Shown in pieces: positions 31,491 through 42,110 of a DNA stretch of 64,000 bases (positions within the stretch are counted from its first letter, which is position 1; each line of letters starts with the position of its first letter). Below the pieces are notes generated by a model, which worked only from the letters and a program-made list of their open reading frames with translations, did no database searches and was not told the origin of the DNA. The stretch lies in assembly GCA_946811185.2 (NCBI GenBank), contig OX328109.1, positions 17,210,255 through 17,274,254 on the forward strand. Reading direction: 5' to 3'. This DNA comes from Hippopus hippopus (taxonomy: Eukaryota; Mollusca; Bivalvia; Cardiida; Cardiidae). The position numbers were made by a program, and so were the translations under genes.

Positions 31491-32440
31491 TGAAAATTCC
31501 TAAACAAAGAGACCTTGCGCCAAGTGCTACCCACAAAAGTCACAATACTCTGAGAATGCAACTGCCCATTTTCTGATTCAAAGATAGTGGATAGTGGATG
31601 CAGGGTTTCAGCAGTAAGAGGAACAAACTCAGATTGATAGTACAACTAATATTATCTTTGCTACGTGGCATTTTTCAAATACAAACCTATCTGATTTGGG
31701 CATTCTGGGTACAGAACCAGACTACTTTTCGAAACGGCAACCGTTGCTTTGAATTTAAAAATATAATATATGTTTACTCACTAAAACACAAGCTAGTAAC
31801 ATTCACTTAGCTATGGTTAGCTAGTATATAATCTATGTACCAGTCACTTATAAACACAGCCCCTATAGGTTCAGGAAATAGCCCTGCTATATGTTTTGTT
31901 GATAAGTCTGGAAAAACCAAGGTGCACAAATCCTGGGTTTCCTTAAATCTATATTCAGAAAATCTATACAATGATTTACAATAAACAATAAACAATGGAA
32001 TTTTTAAAAACTTTTTTTCCCATTTGAAATAATTAAATTTTTAACAAATTTGAGGTGAAAAAACAAGCTAGACATTTTCACGTAAGTATTTTTTATAGCC
32101 ATTTTCTCCATTGCTCCTTTTTTAGCGGCAGAGTGTCAGTTCTGCACTGTATATTAATATTTATCCTGTTCAGGATAGTGATGTGTCATAGCAGACAGGT
32201 CAAATCTTCGAAGAATATGGCATACGCAGACAACGAGATTGATTAAGTCTATCAGACATTATTCAAGGGAAACAAAGATAACATGGTAGTTAAAAAACAT
32301 GTACATGTACTTCCAAGTTTGGGCCTTCTCTGCATTCTGAATTCTCACAGCTGTTTTGATTTAACATGTGTCTCACAAATTATCAGACCTGTTGCAATGA
32401 TATTGATGAAGGCTTGGAAAGAATTTTAGCATAGCCTGAA
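31491..32440. other. Gene-free stretch
   Basis: No repeat or exon was accepted here. One weak splice-like context at about 32,173-32,246 was rejected (see rejected list). Confidence 0.4.
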
Positions 32441-32610
32441 TCTTAAACCTTTGCCAAACATACCTGTACCCCAGACTTGTGCTAATGACCCTGAAGAAGG
32501 CTTTGAACCATCATTTTCTCCCATTTCAACTATGTTTCTACTATTCAAAGACAGAAATCATTGTAGGAGCTACACTGAATTGTAATCTGCAAATGTTTAA
32601 AATTTGTTCG
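32441..32610 (+). repeat. TH1 copy, internally deleted
   Basis: TTAAACCTTTGCCAAACATA at the left. One hairpin arm is missing before CATCATTTTCTCCCATTTC. The right arm is cut by the next copy. Confidence 0.65.
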
Positions 32611-32775
32611 TGTTGGTGAAGGAGAAAATACTGGTAACCTGCATTTTCTCCTTTTCCCACAATGTTTTCTATCCTATCAATAAAAAATTTCATCATTTGG
32701 GCCAATTTTAATTTGTCCTCTGCAAATGCTTTCAATTAGGACCAGTATAAACTTTTTCATTTGGTAAAGAGTTAA
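32611..32775 (+). repeat. TH1 right two-thirds
   Basis: GGAGAAAATACTGGTAACCT, GCATTTTCTCCTTTTCCCAC, then TTTGGTAAAGAGTTAA. Confidence 0.8.
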
Positions 32776-32971
32776 CTCACCTAAGCCTTGATTACTAGCC
32801 CTGATGTTACCAAGGAGCTAATGAGGCTCATCTTGATAAAGACAACTTGACATTGCCAATTATTATAAAGGTCAACAACAGCTGACATGGCATACAGCCA
32901 TGATGTTTCTGTATTTAGAATGTCCTGATGTCCTTTTAAGACGAAAAAATTATCACCCAGATGAATTAGTT

Positions 32972-33411
32972 AACCCTTTACGAACTGGCATCATATCAAG
33001 CCCGCCTCGGGCAAATGACCATCAAGTATGACTTTGACCTTGGACCTACCTGACGAAATGTTTCAAATGGCACCTCTACTGTTCTAGGAGAGCAGTTGTG
33101 CCAAATGATTTTGAAATCCATCCATAATTGTAGAAGTTCTGATCCGAACAAAATCCAGACAGACAGTGGCATGCACGCTCGCTCACCACAAGTCTGCTCA
33201 GCAAAAACTCTCAAGATTTAAAAACCCTGGGAATAAAGTGATTTGAAAACACAGTGGGAAAAGGTGAAAATACCAGAAACCTGCATTTTCTCATTTGCCT
33301 GAAATGTTTTGTATACTTTCAAAGAATAATCAGATCATTTGAGTCACGGTTATATTTCAAAATGCTTTAAATTCAGCAAGTCTAAAAATTTGGTCGTCTG
33401 GTAAGGATTTA
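32972..33411 (+). repeat. TH1 copy with inserted unrelated DNA
   Basis: TTAACCCTTTACGAACTGGC at the left. About 200 bp of other sequence follows. The hairpin is at 33,244-33,311 and the right end CGTCTGGTAAGGATTTA has lost its TTAA. Confidence 0.6.
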
Positions 33412-33574
33412 TGAGGTGATCTGAATGCTAGGTTACTTTTGCTGCTAATGTAAATCGAAGTCAGACTTTCACCCGGCTTTAAATAAAGTTTTGATGCAGC
33501 ACTGTCAAACTCTGAATAGAGCGGTTTAAAGTAATTCCTGACCTACACAGAATCACGGCCCCTTATCTCCTGAA

Positions 33575-33925
33575 TCACAACACTACCTTATAAAAAGAAA
33601 AATACTGAGGCAACTTCAGGGGACTATGAATAGGACGGATAGGAAGGTGAGTATTAGGTTGAACCAGGATTTTTTCTGTTCCAGGGTGAAATTTCAGAAA
33701 TCGGAGAATGTCATGTAACCTTTTATTCATTTTCCTATGAATATGAGGCTCTTTCAAGGCCAGATCTGATTTCGAATGATACAGCAGAAATACATTTTTC
33801 ACAAAGCAGGGGTATTGAAAATGTGTCACTTTGATGGCATGTGAACAAATTGAAGTCACATTCTTGAATTCGCCAAGTAAAAATGGTTCCATCCATTGGT
33901 GTATGTTTAACTCCTTACCAAACAA
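33575..33925 (-). CDS. 116-codon ORF in single-copy DNA, unrecognised
   Basis: The longest ORF outside mobile elements. The C-terminal part is basic and protein-like in look (RKMNKRLHDILRFLKFHPG, LPIRPIHSPLKLPQYF). No family is recognised, no introns or signals are confirmed, and the first codons run into a TH1 copy. It may be an exon remnant or chance. Confidence 0.2.
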   Translation of the reverse strand: MFGKELNIHQWMEPFLLGEFKNVTSICSHAIKVTHFQYPCFVKNVFLLYHSKSDLALKEPHIHRKMNKRLHDILRFLKFHPGTEKILVQPNTHLPIRPIHSPLKLPQYFSFYKVVL

Positions 33926-34140
33926 TCTTGACTTCTAACGACCCAAAGAGAAAAAAAGCCTTTGAAAACATTGTGGGAAAAATTAGAAAATGCTGGTAAC
34001 CAGCATTTTCTCCTTTTCTCACAATGTTTTCTACCCTTCCAAAGGCAAAACATAAATTTTTGAGTCACATTTATTTTGTCATCTGCAAATGCTTTCAATT
34101 TGGACTTGTCTAAAATTTTTGTTGTTTGGTAAAGAGTTAA
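33907..34140 (+). repeat. TH1 hairpin MITE with both TTAA ends
   Basis: TTAACTCCTTACCAAACAAT to GTTTGGTAAAGAGTTAA. Hairpin 33,964-34,031, one arm altered (AAAATTAGAAAATGC). Confidence 0.9.
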
Positions 34141-34200
34141 AGGTCTCTCAAGTAATGGTACCGGATGACAATATCTATATTTGTCCATGTGAGTATTTAA

Positions 34201-34351
34201 GGAATGAAGAGAATTTTATTTTTTTCATGGAGGTATGAAAAAAAAAAACCTAATCACACTGTATGAAACTGCGAAGCGGTTTCATACAAAAGCGTGATTA
34301 GGTTTTTTTTTTTCATACCTCCATGAAAAAAATAAAATTCTCTTCATTCCT
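34201..34351. repeat. Near-perfect 150-bp palindrome
   Basis: GGAATGAAGAGAATTTTATT to AATAAAATTCTCTTCATTCC, with arms of about 70 bp. The centre GTATGAAACTGCGAAGCGGT, TTCATAC is itself a small inverted repeat. Related half-sequences (CGTGATTTTTTTTTTTTTC) occur at 35,559-35,605. Confidence 0.9.
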
Positions 34352-34489
34352 TATAATTTAATATTACTGACAACATACACCGACGGAAATAATTCAAACT
34401 GCATTCATTTTCTTTATTTTTGTGGTATTTGTCGAAGACAATACCACTATGAGTTCAATATTGAATTTTGAAGACCATGTATCGTCAGA

Positions 34490-34675
34490 GCCCCAGGTAA
34501 GAGGGAGTGATGGTATTCTAAATCCATTATTTCTCTTTGAAACCCTATGTTGTGGGTACTCATTAGAATTGTCTCGATGAGACAGTTCCAATGAATACCC
34601 ACAACATAGGGTTTAGTGGAGAATTATTAACAATTTCAATTTTAAAACCAAAATCACTCCCTCTATCTGGAGCTC
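34490..34675. mobile_element. FB2 foldback element, copy 1
   Basis: CAGGTAAGAGGGAGTGATGG at one end and ATCACTCCCTCTATCTGG at the other. The middle is an inverted repeat AAACCCTATGTTGTGGGTAC, TCATTAGAATTGTCTC, GATGAGAC. Copy 2 lies at 37,262 in opposite orientation. Confidence 0.8.
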
Positions 34676-34679
34676 TGTA

Positions 34680-35630
34680 TCGTATTTTGTGCAAAGCCGA
34701 AGGAAATAAACCCAATTAAACTCAATTTTTCTCAGACAAATGAGTTTTTCGGTAGCACTCAGATATGTAATTGGAAATGGCATGTTAAAATACACTGGGT
34801 GAGGCCATCGATCGTGAAAATATTAATTCTTGATCGAAAATAGCTTCACTCGCCCATATCTTTCTATTAGCGCAATGATATATACAAAATTTGTCTACTG
34901 ATCGCTTGGTCCTGGGCTTTTTCATTCCAAAACCAGTTCGTCCCATGGCTTGTTCGTCCCATGATTGTGCGCTACTCCATTTGATTGCGCATGAATATTT
35001 ATATATCGAAATAATTGATTTTAATGTTGGGAATTAAATGTTAACGGCCAAATATATTTCAAAATCATAGTTTTCAGTTACAAACTTAATTTTATTTGAT
35101 ATATTCACATGGTTTCTCTCTCTATCCATCATGCATCCTATTGTCAATGGACGTTACTCCTGACTCCTCCTAATGATCAATGAGAGACCACCAACACACA
35201 AATAATCCTAACTTTGTCGTGAGTACACTCCCTTTAACGAAAAAATTATTTATTTGCTTTGTAGGTTGACTTTCGAGCCAATATTTGAATAATATTTCTC
35301 CTTTTCTTTCAAATTATTAATTCCACACAATGGTTTCCTTGACAAATACCACTTCAGTGTTCTCAACGCTTTGATTAAATCTAACATTGGAGTTTCTAAT
35401 GCCCATTCCACTCATATTTGTATGGCACAAGAATACAACAGGGAAGCAGTTTTTAGATCCCCAATACTGAAAATTAACCAATAGAACAAAAGTAAATGAA
35501 CACAGCAGTGTGTAGGACCCGCAAAATTAACCTTCAGCAAAAGTAGTTCCGGCACAACGTGATTTTTTTTTTTTCATGGAGCAATGAAAAAATTTTTTCA
35601 GCCAATCAGAACTCGCCAATGTTCATGACA
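34680..35630. other. Gene-free stretch
   Basis: An imperfect inverted repeat at about 34,797-34,856 (GGGTGAGGCCATCGATCG, TTCACTCGCCC) is the only structure noticed. No exon was accepted. Confidence 0.4.
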
Positions 35631-35639
35631 ACAACTGAT

Positions 35640-36074
35640 ATTAAATTTTTTGCAGATGACAAGGTTTCATGTGGCTGAAAAGACAGAACTTGTTCTTGAA
35701 GGAGAAAACAAGCAATTTCGTTGAAATGATATCCCCTGCCAAAAAATTTACTTGACCGCATAACTTAAAATCGCTCCCAGTCAGCCATTTTTCATCAAAT
35801 AAAAAAAAAAAAGTGTCTCGGTAGAATGGGTTATTGTACACATGTATAAAATTTCACGAAATTCCATCCAATGGTATTGGAGATATTCTCCCGGACGGAC
35901 ACACGGACGGATGGACAATGCTAAAACTATATCCCTCCGCCTTCGGCGGGGGATAAAAAATGTGTCAAAAGGAGAAAATGCTGGTGACCAGCATTTTCTC
36001 CCATTCCCACCATGTTTCTAAAACCTCTCTTCCAAAGGCTTGTGCAACCATGGTATGGTTGTCATAGAGGTTAA
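35640..36074 (-). repeat. TH1 copy split by a 225-bp element
   Basis: TTTTTTGCAGATGACAAGGT at the left, then the insert. The hairpin remnant is at 35,959-36,012 and the end GTCATAGAGGTTAA. Confidence 0.65.
35730..35954 (+). mobile_element. 225-bp element with TATCCCC ends
   Basis: The left end TATCCCCTGCC is inverted at the right as GGCGGGGGATA. CCGGACGGACACACGGACGG and CTCCGCCTTCGGCGGGGG near the right end form a GC-rich hairpin. This end is familiar from bivalve repeats (from memory). Confidence 0.55.
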
Positions 36075-36223
36075 TATGGACATGCAGTTTGATCTCTGAC
36101 CTGCACCATCTACTATTTTATTCTATAATTATTATGACAATAATTCCCCTTCCTCTTGCAGCAGTGCTGTATTTGTAACCGTTGAGAAAGTGTTATCTAT
36201 TCATTTAGTGGTGAAAAAGTTAA
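36071..36223 (+). repeat. TH2 copy, left-truncated
   Basis: TGCAGTTTGATCTCTGACCT, then TTCATTTAGTGGTGAAAAAG, TTAA. It shares its TTAA with the TH1 end that follows. Confidence 0.65.
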
Positions 36224-36244
36224 CTCTTTACCACACAAGCATAG
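36220..36244 (+). repeat. TH1 left-end fragment
   Basis: TTAACTCTTTACCACACAAG, cut by the 353-bp element. Confidence 0.6.
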
Positions 36245-36597
36245 AATGATATGGTAAGCCTCGGTGCTATATAGCAAAGAGCCAGTGCCATTATTCGATA
36301 CGTCATATCGGCGTAAACACCGCTGCATTGGTGATTTACATAACACATGTTTTCGGGTCTTTCTAGACATATTTCACAAAAATTATCGTAATCATTGGAA
36401 AGCACGTGATGAATACCTACAGGAACAACAATCTTCATCCACTGCATTAGCTTATTTTCCATTCTATAACTAAAAACGATGCAAGTTCCACGCTTAAAAC
36501 TTAAATTTTACCGAATGGCAATGTTTACGCCAATATGACGTATCGAATAATGGCACTGGCTCTTTGCTATATAGCACCGAGGCTTACTATATCATTC
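36245..36597. mobile_element. 353-bp MITE with about 75-bp inverted ends
   Basis: AGAATGATATGGTAAGCCTC, GGTGCTATATAGCAAAGAGC, CAGTGCCATTATTCGATACG, TCAT is repeated in inverse order at the right end with only a few mismatches. The ends contain a nested palindrome GCTATATAGC. The middle has no ORF. Superfamily unknown. Confidence 0.88.
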
Positions 36598-37090
36598 TCC
36601 CACAATATATTGTAAGTATCATGACTGGAAGGTTTCAAGAAAAAAAGTTATTGATGATAAAATGTGACACCCACCTTTCTCCATGTAAACAGTCCGCCAT
36701 CTTGGAAGTGACTACACATTTCATCCCGTACAGCTTACAACACGGTGAAAAGTGTACTTTTCTGTTATTTACACTGGATTTTAATTATTCATTTAGTACT
36801 ATATCACAAACATGCATCCTTTTAATACTTTCATCGCCAATGATGCATTTAAGCCCCTTTACTCATATTCACAATAATCAAAAAGATTTTAAGATCATAG
36901 ACTTACCTTAACAAGGGGAGGGTATAGATCCAAGATCAGACTGCACATTTGTTTCAGTCTGACCTTGATTTATGTTGCCCATAAATAACCCTTTTTCGTC
37001 CATGGCGCTGAGTGTAAATCACTTTTGTTTTCTTTCATCTGTTTAAGTACAGGTAAGTCAATCTAAGAAAATTGGTTTCCTTATTTTGCT
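36598..37090. other. Gene-free stretch with TH2-centre fragment
   Basis: ATCAGACTGCACATTTG and CAGTCTGACCTTGATTTA at 36,930-36,985 derive from TH2. The remaining DNA is not recognised. Confidence 0.4.
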
Positions 37091-37098
37091 TTTATTAG

Positions 37099-37177
37099 GC
37101 ATGAAGATGAAGGACTTGATAAGGGCAAGAAGATTGCTCATTTTTATCTCAGCTATGTTAGGAATTTAAAGGATGAG
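37099..37177 (+). CDS. Candidate host exon (79 bp), unrecognised protein
   Basis: Acceptor CTTTTATTAG| after a pyrimidine-rich tract and donor GAG|GTATTG. The only open frame starts after one base and reads HEDEGLDKGKKIAHF, then YLSYVRNLKDE, charged and protein-like. The exon ends in phase 0. It is short, so chance is possible, and no partner exon was found nearby. Confidence 0.35.
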
Positions 37178-37261
37178 GTATTGTCATAGCCCTGTTGTTG
37201 TATGCACTGCCTGCACTTAGGTACATTGTGCAAAAACTTTGCCATTTACCGATACCTATCC

Positions 37262-37445
37262 GGAGCTCCACATAGAGGGAGTGATTTTGATTTCAAAATT
37301 GAAAATATTAATTATTCTCCACTAAACCCTATGTTACGGGTACTCATTAGAATCGTCTCATCGAGACGATTCTAATGAGTACCCACAACATAGGATTTGG
37401 AAGAGAAATAATGGATTTAGAATACTATCACTCTCTCTTATCTGG
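37262..37445. mobile_element. FB2 foldback element, copy 2
   Basis: ACATAGAGGGAGTGATTTTG to ATCACTCTCTCTTATCTGG. The centre ATTAGAATCGTCTCATCGAG, ACGATTCTAAT is a perfect hairpin. Confidence 0.8.
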
Positions 37446-38320
37446 AAATCTGGCTTATCCTTACATAAGGTATTGAACTCACATTTAGGAAACATGCCCA
37501 TTATCAAAAGGGGAACCCATACTAGAGGCAAAGGTAACCCTCAAAATATTTTGTGATACATTTATGATAATAGGTATGAAAAGGCATTTATTTAGTACTG
37601 GGCCTAGTAAGACATTTCATATGCGGTGATGGAACATAAAACATGTAATAAATGGAATACAAAATGCTATATTTGTATGGCAACAGTGTGTAAAAAGCCA
37701 TTAATATGGAAATTGGGTGTAAAAGACAAATTTATGTGATAATATGGCATAAAGACAGGTAACAGGACATAATATGACATAGTATAAAGTATGATGCTTG
37801 TAAGATGGTTATAGTAAAGATGCTGGAGAAATGATAAAACCTTTCAGCTGTTATAAAAAACAAGAGGAACATTGGCCCTATAGCCCTCACCTGAATAAAG
37901 TCATCAAGGGTTGATAAAGCTGAAGTGATCCTGATTTCAATGTAAAACACATGAGTGTATGTGACCTACTTTTTCACCGAACATAACCTTATTTCGAATT
38001 TATCCGAGATATCAACAAAACAAAATATTCTAACCAAGTTTCAAGAGTGGCAGGCTGCAAATGTAGCCTCTAGACCGTACACAAGGTTTTTCAAAGATCT
38101 GCCCAGTGATCTACTTTTCAATCTGGCATGACTCAATTTCACACATATTTAAGATACCATCAAGACAACTACTCTGACTTCTGAAAATGTGGCCTCAAGA
38201 GTGCACAAAAGATTTTCTTATAATAGGGCCCAGTGACCTACATTTCGATCTGATATGACCCAATTTTGAACAAGTTTGAGATATCATCAAAACAAACATT
38301 CTGAACAAGTTTAAAGAGTA

Positions 38321-38573
38321 CCGTATTTCTCCTAATAAAAGCGCCCTCCCTAATAGTAGCTCCCCCCTCCCCCGAAAAACCCTTAAATCATGATAACCTA
38401 ATGTACATTAGTTGATTAAAATGACAATATTTGAAGAATTTGATGAACATTTCCTCAAATTTGATAAATATTTCCTCTTAACAATCACTAAAACATAAAG
38501 AAATAGAAAATTGGACTGGCTCCCTATCTATGTTTTGCATAGCTCCCGGGAGCTTTTATTAGGAGAAATCAGG
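38321..38573. mobile_element. 253-bp MITE with TA duplication
   Basis: Left CCGTATTTCTCCTAATAAAA, GCGCCC; right reversed CCTGATTTCTCCTAATAAAA, GCTCCC. TA at 38,319-38,320 and 38,574-38,575, inside a 145-bp unit of element C. Confidence 0.85.
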
Positions 38574-39584
38574 TATCTGGCTGAAAATGAGGCCTCTAGA
38601 GTGCACACAAGGTTTTTCTAAGCTTTGGCCTAGTGACCTTCTTTTAAATACGACATGACCCAATTTCATAGAGTCTGAGATGTCATCAAGAAAAACTCTG
38701 ACCTAGTTTCATGCCAGGGGGCACTGCATGAGTATCAGGCTGAAAATGTGGCCTCTACAGTGCTTACATACTGGCTCCTTTGTTTGGACCAGGTCTATCT
38801 TTTTCAGAATGACCCGTCTTAACAATAGAATGCACGACGGCAGGTCTATCTATGCACATGCACAGGTTGTTCCGTAGATAGAAAACCTGCCCACGTGCGG
38901 GAAAGACCTGCTCCCATGCGAGAAAGACCAGTCCACATGCATTTGACAGACCTTGGGTCGTACAGACGGGGTTGTGAAGGTCATCGGTACTCGCGTGATA
39001 TTGATTTTCAGGAATTTGTTAAATAACAGGAAGAATCCTGCAAATATGCTTCTTTCTGGTAAAACAGATTTTAATCTTGATTTTTATTGGTGACTAACCC
39101 AGCAATTCTTTGATAATTTCTTTCAAAGCGATCATTGAAAAATCTATCCCCTCCTATTTCCAAAATGTGCTGTTACATTAAGGCCAACATTTAAAACATT
39201 GTTGATAAAGTGCTTTTTCCTTAAGTTCTGTTGTTACATACATGTAATTCATTCATACCTAAACCCAACTTATTTTTTTGTATTTTTCTAGTTTTCAAAT
39301 AAGTTAAATAGCAAAAGTGAGAAAAAATTATGACGCATGTTCTAAAACATGTCTACAATATTATTGTATTTTGGTTCTAATGCACCCTATTTCCTATGAG
39401 ACCGACTGTTGATTTGTCCGTATTAGCACAGTTTAGCCTCTGGAGCGAAAAAGCCCTCTTTTTTTTTTCTTATTGTGAGACAGCAAAACTAGCATAGGAG
39501 CACTCTCCTTTAGTGGCTGACTCTGCACAGCTAGCCTCAAGAAATCAAACAAAATGCAAATTCCCGTAGTCATTCCCGTAGTCG

Positions 39585-39725
39585 AATGATCAGAATCCCT
39601 TTGAGACCAGCTGTCCTAAGCTCGATCCCAAGGTCCCCGGCTTGAGCCTCACTGGACGTGCCGCCGTGATATGACTGAAACAATGTTGAAAGCGGCATAA
39701 AACACCATGCAATCATTTAAGCAAT
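39585..39725 (+). repeat. SINE 3' half
   Basis: GCCGCCGTGATATGACTGAA, ACAATGTTGAAAGCGGCATA, AAACACCATGCAATC, with a weak B box before it (GTCCTAAGCTCGATCCC). Confidence 0.65.
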
Positions 39726-40144
39726 CAATGAAAACTGACCTACGGCCCTACAGAACTGGGTGAATTAGTGCAAACAGACTGACGGTAGAATTAAAAACAC
39801 GAGGGCGTTAACAACAAAAGCTGAAATCAATGAATATTTCAATCAATTCGAACCTATACTGAGCAATGAACTCACTCGTGCAACATCAACAAACCTACCC
39901 AAGTAAAAAAATCCAAAGTTGATATCACAAGGTGTCATTTTCAAGCCACGATTCATTAATTTTCAAGTGAAAAAGTAAAACTGATAAATAAATAAGAAAA
40001 AATACCCAAAAGTTATAAAACCATAAAATATGTTATACCCTTCTTCTTTCATCAAACAGGTCCATACTTTTCGACATGATTGTTAAGTCGTCTTCTTAAT
40101 ACTGATGGTGGCCGGTATGTAAGTCGGATATTGACCTCGTACAT

Positions 40145-40258
40145 CAGTCTTTCCGTATAAGAACGACCAGGGCACGAGCTTCACAAAACACCTCGAGCGC
40201 TTCGCGCTCTCGGTGTTTTGTGAAGCTCGTGCCCAGGTCGTTCTTATACGGAAAGACC
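40145..40258. repeat. 114-bp palindrome
   Basis: GTCTTTCCGTATAAGAACGA, CCAGGGCACGAGCTTCACAA, AACACC is mirrored by GGTGTTTTGTGAAGCTCGTG, CCCAGGTCGTTCTTATACGG, AAAGAC. The centre TCGAGCGCTTCGCGCTCTCG is unusually GC-rich for this window. It lies at the right end of the 1.5-kb insertion. Confidence 0.9.
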
Positions 40259-40954
40259 TCGTACTCAGTCGATATCCTATACATACAAGATTATTCCTAA
40301 GATTTAGGTCAGTGACCTACTTTTTGACCTGACATGACCCAATCTCAAACTTGTCCAAGATATCATCTATACAAACATTCTGACCTAGTTTCAAGAGTAT
40401 TGGGCTGAAAATGTGGGCTCTAGACTGCACACAAGGTTTTCTAAGATTTGGTCCAGTGACCTAATTTTTGACCCAAGATAACCCAATTTAAAACTTGTCA
40501 GATCATTCTGATCAAGTTTCAAGAGTATCAGGCTGAAAATGTGGCCTTAAGAGTGTACACACATTTTTCTAAGATTTGGCCCAGTGACCTACTTTGTGAC
40601 CTGAAATAACCCAATTTCTAAGTTGTCCAAGATATTATGAGAACAAATATTCTGACTAAGTTTCATGAGTATCAGCCTGAAAATGTGGCCTCTAGAGTGC
40701 ACACAAGCTGTTTCTAAGATTTGACCCAGTGACCTTAATTTTGACCCCACGTGACCCATTTTCAAACTTGTCCAAGATTTCATTTTGACAAACATTCTGA
40801 CCAAGTTTCATAAGTATCTGACTGAAAATGTGACCTCTGGAGTGCACACAAGGTAAATGTTGACGACAGCACGATGGACGACGGACAAAGATGAAACCCA
40901 TCATTTGAGCCCCATTTAATGTTAGTTTGCAAATATTTTCTCGAACATTTCTGT

Positions 40955-41115
40955 CACCTGGTTAAAGCCTTCATACAGACATTGAGGATGAGGGCTTTAG
41001 AAAACGTGGGAAAACAAGAAAACGCTGGTGATAAGCATTTCCTCACAATGTTTCCTACCCATTTAAGTTGGTTAGGTTTATACATAAAAATTATGTCATG
41101 TGGTAAAGAGTTACA
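40955..41115. repeat. TH1 copy, degraded
   Basis: AGAAAACGTGGGAAAACAAG, AAAACGCTGGTGATAAGC and a shortened right arm; end GTCATGTGGTAAAGAGTTA. Confidence 0.65.
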
Positions 41116-41159
41116 TATCTTTCATCTCTCTTCTGAAACCTTTACTCAAGAATCTAATG

Positions 41160-41575
41160 TTTCAGCAACCCTGAAAAACAAAGGGCTATTAAAACCTTGT
41201 ATAAATGGAACAAAATACTACTGGTAACTGGAGTTTTCTCCTTTTCACTCAATGTCTTCTACCTTTTTCAAAGATAATTTCATTTTTGAGCAACATATAA
41301 TTAAACTTTGTTGTCTGTAGATTAACTCTTTCTCTACTGAATAAATAAATCACATTTTCTCAAGGGCTAAAAATATGTTTTCCTCTGCAAGATCAAGAGA
41401 CAGTTCAGTCATAATCAAGAATATTGCAGTGGACAGTGCAGATCAGAGATCAGACTGCACGTTTTGTGCAGTCTGATCTTGATCTGCACTGTCCACAAAA
41501 GCTTCTGGTGTCGTCTGTGGTATGGAAAGAGTCAATTTGGACAAGTCTAAATTTTGTCTCCAGTGAAGAGTTAAA
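41160..41575 (+). repeat. TH1 copy split by TH2
   Basis: Hairpin remnant 41,190-41,262. It is cut after TTGTTGTCTGTAG by TH2 and resumes with TTGGACAAGTCTAAATTTTG, then GTGAAGAGTTAA. Confidence 0.75.
41322..41535 (-). repeat. TH2 hairpin MITE inside TH1
   Basis: TTAACTCTTTCTCTACTGAA to GGTATGGAAAGAG. Centre AGTGGACAGTGCAGATC, AGATCAGACTGCACG and GTGCAGTCTGATCTTGATCT, GCACTGTCCAC. Opposite orientation to the 28,176 copy. Confidence 0.85.
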
Positions 41576-41772
41576 TGGTATGCAAATAAAGCTGTGATAA
41601 CAGCATAACTCATCCAAACCAAATATCTTTTGAGTTATGCTCTATCTGACATTTGATACATCATGCTGGATAGTTCACGACAGATACTCTTCAGGATAGA
41701 TACTCTTCACGTGACTGATTTGCCTGCACTTTTTCTTAACCGTTTAGAAGACAAGAAAATTTCAGACTTGTC

Positions 41773-41987
41773 TTACAAACATGAAAGTTCGCAACAAATG
41801 CATAGCTCAAATACAAACCGCATCTGGCTGGATTCGAACCTTTGCGGACAAATATCCTTGTTTTTTCGAAGTTTAAAAGCCCAATACTATAACCACTGAG
41901 CTAAAGAGATATCTTCCTAACGCGGTTGTTAGGTATTGTATTTAAATCGGGACAAAGCCATGCATGACGGAGTGGTCTCCCGTTACA
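41773..41987 (-). repeat. TRIM 3' LTR
   Basis: Contains the tRNA-like segment at about 41,812-41,912 with A box TAGCTCAGTGGTTATAG and B box AGGTTCGAATCC on the minus strand. Confidence 0.85.
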
Positions 41988-42000
41988 CACCCCCTCTTAA
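41988..42000 (-). promoter_or_regulatory. TRIM polypurine tract
   Basis: Minus strand TTAAGAGGGGGTG directly before the 3' LTR. Confidence 0.75.
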
Positions 42001-42090
42001 AGTCATCATTTATTGATGACTCAAATCTGTTTTTTTAGACAACAAATGTCCGTTTTTGGACAACAAATGGGATTAATGGCTCAATGGCCA

Positions 42091-42108
42091 ATCCCAGACG
42101 AGCCCCCA
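42091..42108 (-). promoter_or_regulatory. TRIM primer-binding site for tRNA-Pro
   Basis: Minus strand TGGGGGCTCGTCTGGGAT, two bases from the LTR end. The well-known tRNA-Pro-primed site is TGGGGGCTCGTCCGGGAT, a single mismatch. Confidence 0.85.
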
Positions 42109-42110
42109 TC

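Larger units (their letters stand above)
38771..40279. mobile_element. 1.5-kb insertion of unknown class with 6-bp duplication
   Basis: TACATA is at 38,765-38,770 and 40,280-40,285. Removing the insert rejoins a broken 145-bp unit. AGGTCTATCTTTTTCAGAAT, GACC near the left is loosely inverted at the right (AGGTCTTTCCGTATAAGAAC, GACC). AGGTCTATC and GGGAAAGACCTG-type words recur at the left. It contains a SINE fragment but no ORF of note. Confidence 0.6.
37860..40900 (+). mobile_element. HINE-145 composite element (C), split by a 1.5-kb insertion
   Basis: 5' module ACAAGAGGAACATTGGCCCT, then AGCCCTCACCTGAATAA. Repeat units run at 37,965-38,760 and again from 40,286 to 40,850. The 3' module is partial: AAATGTTGACGACAGCACGA, TGGACGACGGAC. 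The 5' module is closest to that of element A at 6,120. Confidence 0.7.

Noticed and set aside
32173..32246. Terminal exon (MCHSRQVKSSKNMAYADNEID, stop)
   Set aside because: The acceptor context is fair, but only 24 codons are open, with no partner exon and no recognisable protein.
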